Shown here: piece by piece, positions 6,483 through 6,656 of the stretch | How positions within the stretch are numbered: position 1 is the stretch's first letter | Layout: each line of letters starts with the position of its first letter | Assembly (NCBI GenBank): GCA_015478575.1 | Contig: JADMIN010000141.1 | Location: 1-6,656 of the forward strand | Direction of reading: 5' to 3' | From: Ktedonobacterales bacterium | GTDB lineage: Bacteria; Chloroflexota; Ktedonobacteria; Ktedonobacterales; JADMIN01 | Length of the DNA stretch: 6,656 bases | Position numbers and translations under genes: made by a program | The notes under the pieces: model-generated | Seen by the model: only the letters and a program-made list of their open reading frames with translations | The model's database searches: none | Told to the model about the DNA's origin: nothing

Positions 6483-6656
6483 TCACACGCGCGCCAGCAG
6501 CGCATCCAGCAGCGGCCCAGCGCCGAAACGCACGGGATCGCTCGCGGGTAGGCCAGTCTCTTGGGTTGCCGCCGCGACCGCCGCGCGGGCGTCATCTTCC
6601 GCCATGCCATAGGTGTTGAGCGCGACGCAGACCACCGGCGCGGGCTTGAGCCACGC
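6483..6656 (-). CDS. dgcN: DUF1611 / DgcN-like protein, C-terminal 57 residues only
   Basis: The frame is open from the window edge to a TGA at 6485-6483. The visible tail reads LKPAPVVCVALNTYGM, an acidic/Ala-rich helix, then TGLPASDPVRFGAGPLLDALL. This pattern (PAPVVxxALNT... and GLPxxDPVRFG near the end) is that of the DUF1611 family C-terminus as I recall it. Characterised members (DgcN) N-acetylate D-glutamate, and others are annotated only as P-loop or NAD-dependent-epimerase-like proteins. The P-loop domain is outside the window, so activity cannot be judged. It ends 46 bp before the epimerase start on the same strand, which strongly supports a DgcN-DgcA pair. The short spacer contains only the epimerase's ribosome site. 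Confidence 0.7.
   Translation of the reverse strand, partial: AWLKPAPVVCVALNTYGMAEDDARAAVAAATQETGLPASDPVRFGAGPLLDALLARV

Noticed and set aside
6437..6610. 58-codon N-terminal extension of the epimerase from an ATG at 6610
   Set aside because: It would overlap the DUF1611 reading frame, shows no family similarity, and ignores the ribosome site just before the ATG at 6436, where family similarity begins.
5957..6619. 220-codon + strand frame opposite the epimerase
   Set aside because: It is a shadow of the epimerase coding strand, which carries the complete enolase-superfamily catalytic set.

Overview
The window is GC-rich bacterial chromosomal DNA, almost fully coding, with no RNA gene, transposase, CRISPR array or phage gene that I can see. 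The gene set (a ClpC-type ATPase, several single-domain metabolic enzymes, strong AGGAGG-type ribosome binding sites, GTG starts) fits a GC-rich Gram-positive-like or Chloroflexota-like bacterium. That assignment is an inference from style only, because no marker gene is present.

Layout. The left third (1-2264, + strand) is a ClpC-family AAA+ unfoldase whose N-terminus lies outside the window. It ends against a convergent run of six genes on the - strand. In transcription order (right to left) these are: the last 57 codons of a DUF1611/DgcN-like protein (6656-6483); a dipeptide-epimerase-family enzyme of the enolase superfamily (6436-5312); an HD-domain phosphohydrolase (5226-4654); a classical short-chain dehydrogenase/reductase (4542-3679); a two-domain glyoxalase-like VOC protein (3634-2747); and a YbaK/EbsC-type aminoacyl-tRNA deacylase (2750-2277). 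Gaps in the run are 46, 85, 111 and 44 bp, and the last pair overlaps by 4 bp (GTGA). All six could be co-transcribed. The two longer gaps hold inverted repeats where transcription could be broken or restarted.

Function. The clearest functional pair is at the right edge. A DUF1611 protein directly upstream of a dipeptide-epimerase homologue is the arrangement of the DgcN/DgcA D-glutamate pathway (D-Glu N-acetylation, then racemisation of N-acetyl-D-Glu), so the epimerase may act on N-acetyl-glutamate rather than on Ala-Glu dipeptides. The other four - strand genes are generic household or accessory enzymes with no obvious shared pathway.

Structure worth a look. An 18-bp perfect palindrome contains the stop codons of both convergent genes. 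Short tandem repeats encode an extra C-terminal tail on the epimerase and run through its stop codon. I see no clear evidence of an undescribed multi-gene system in this window.
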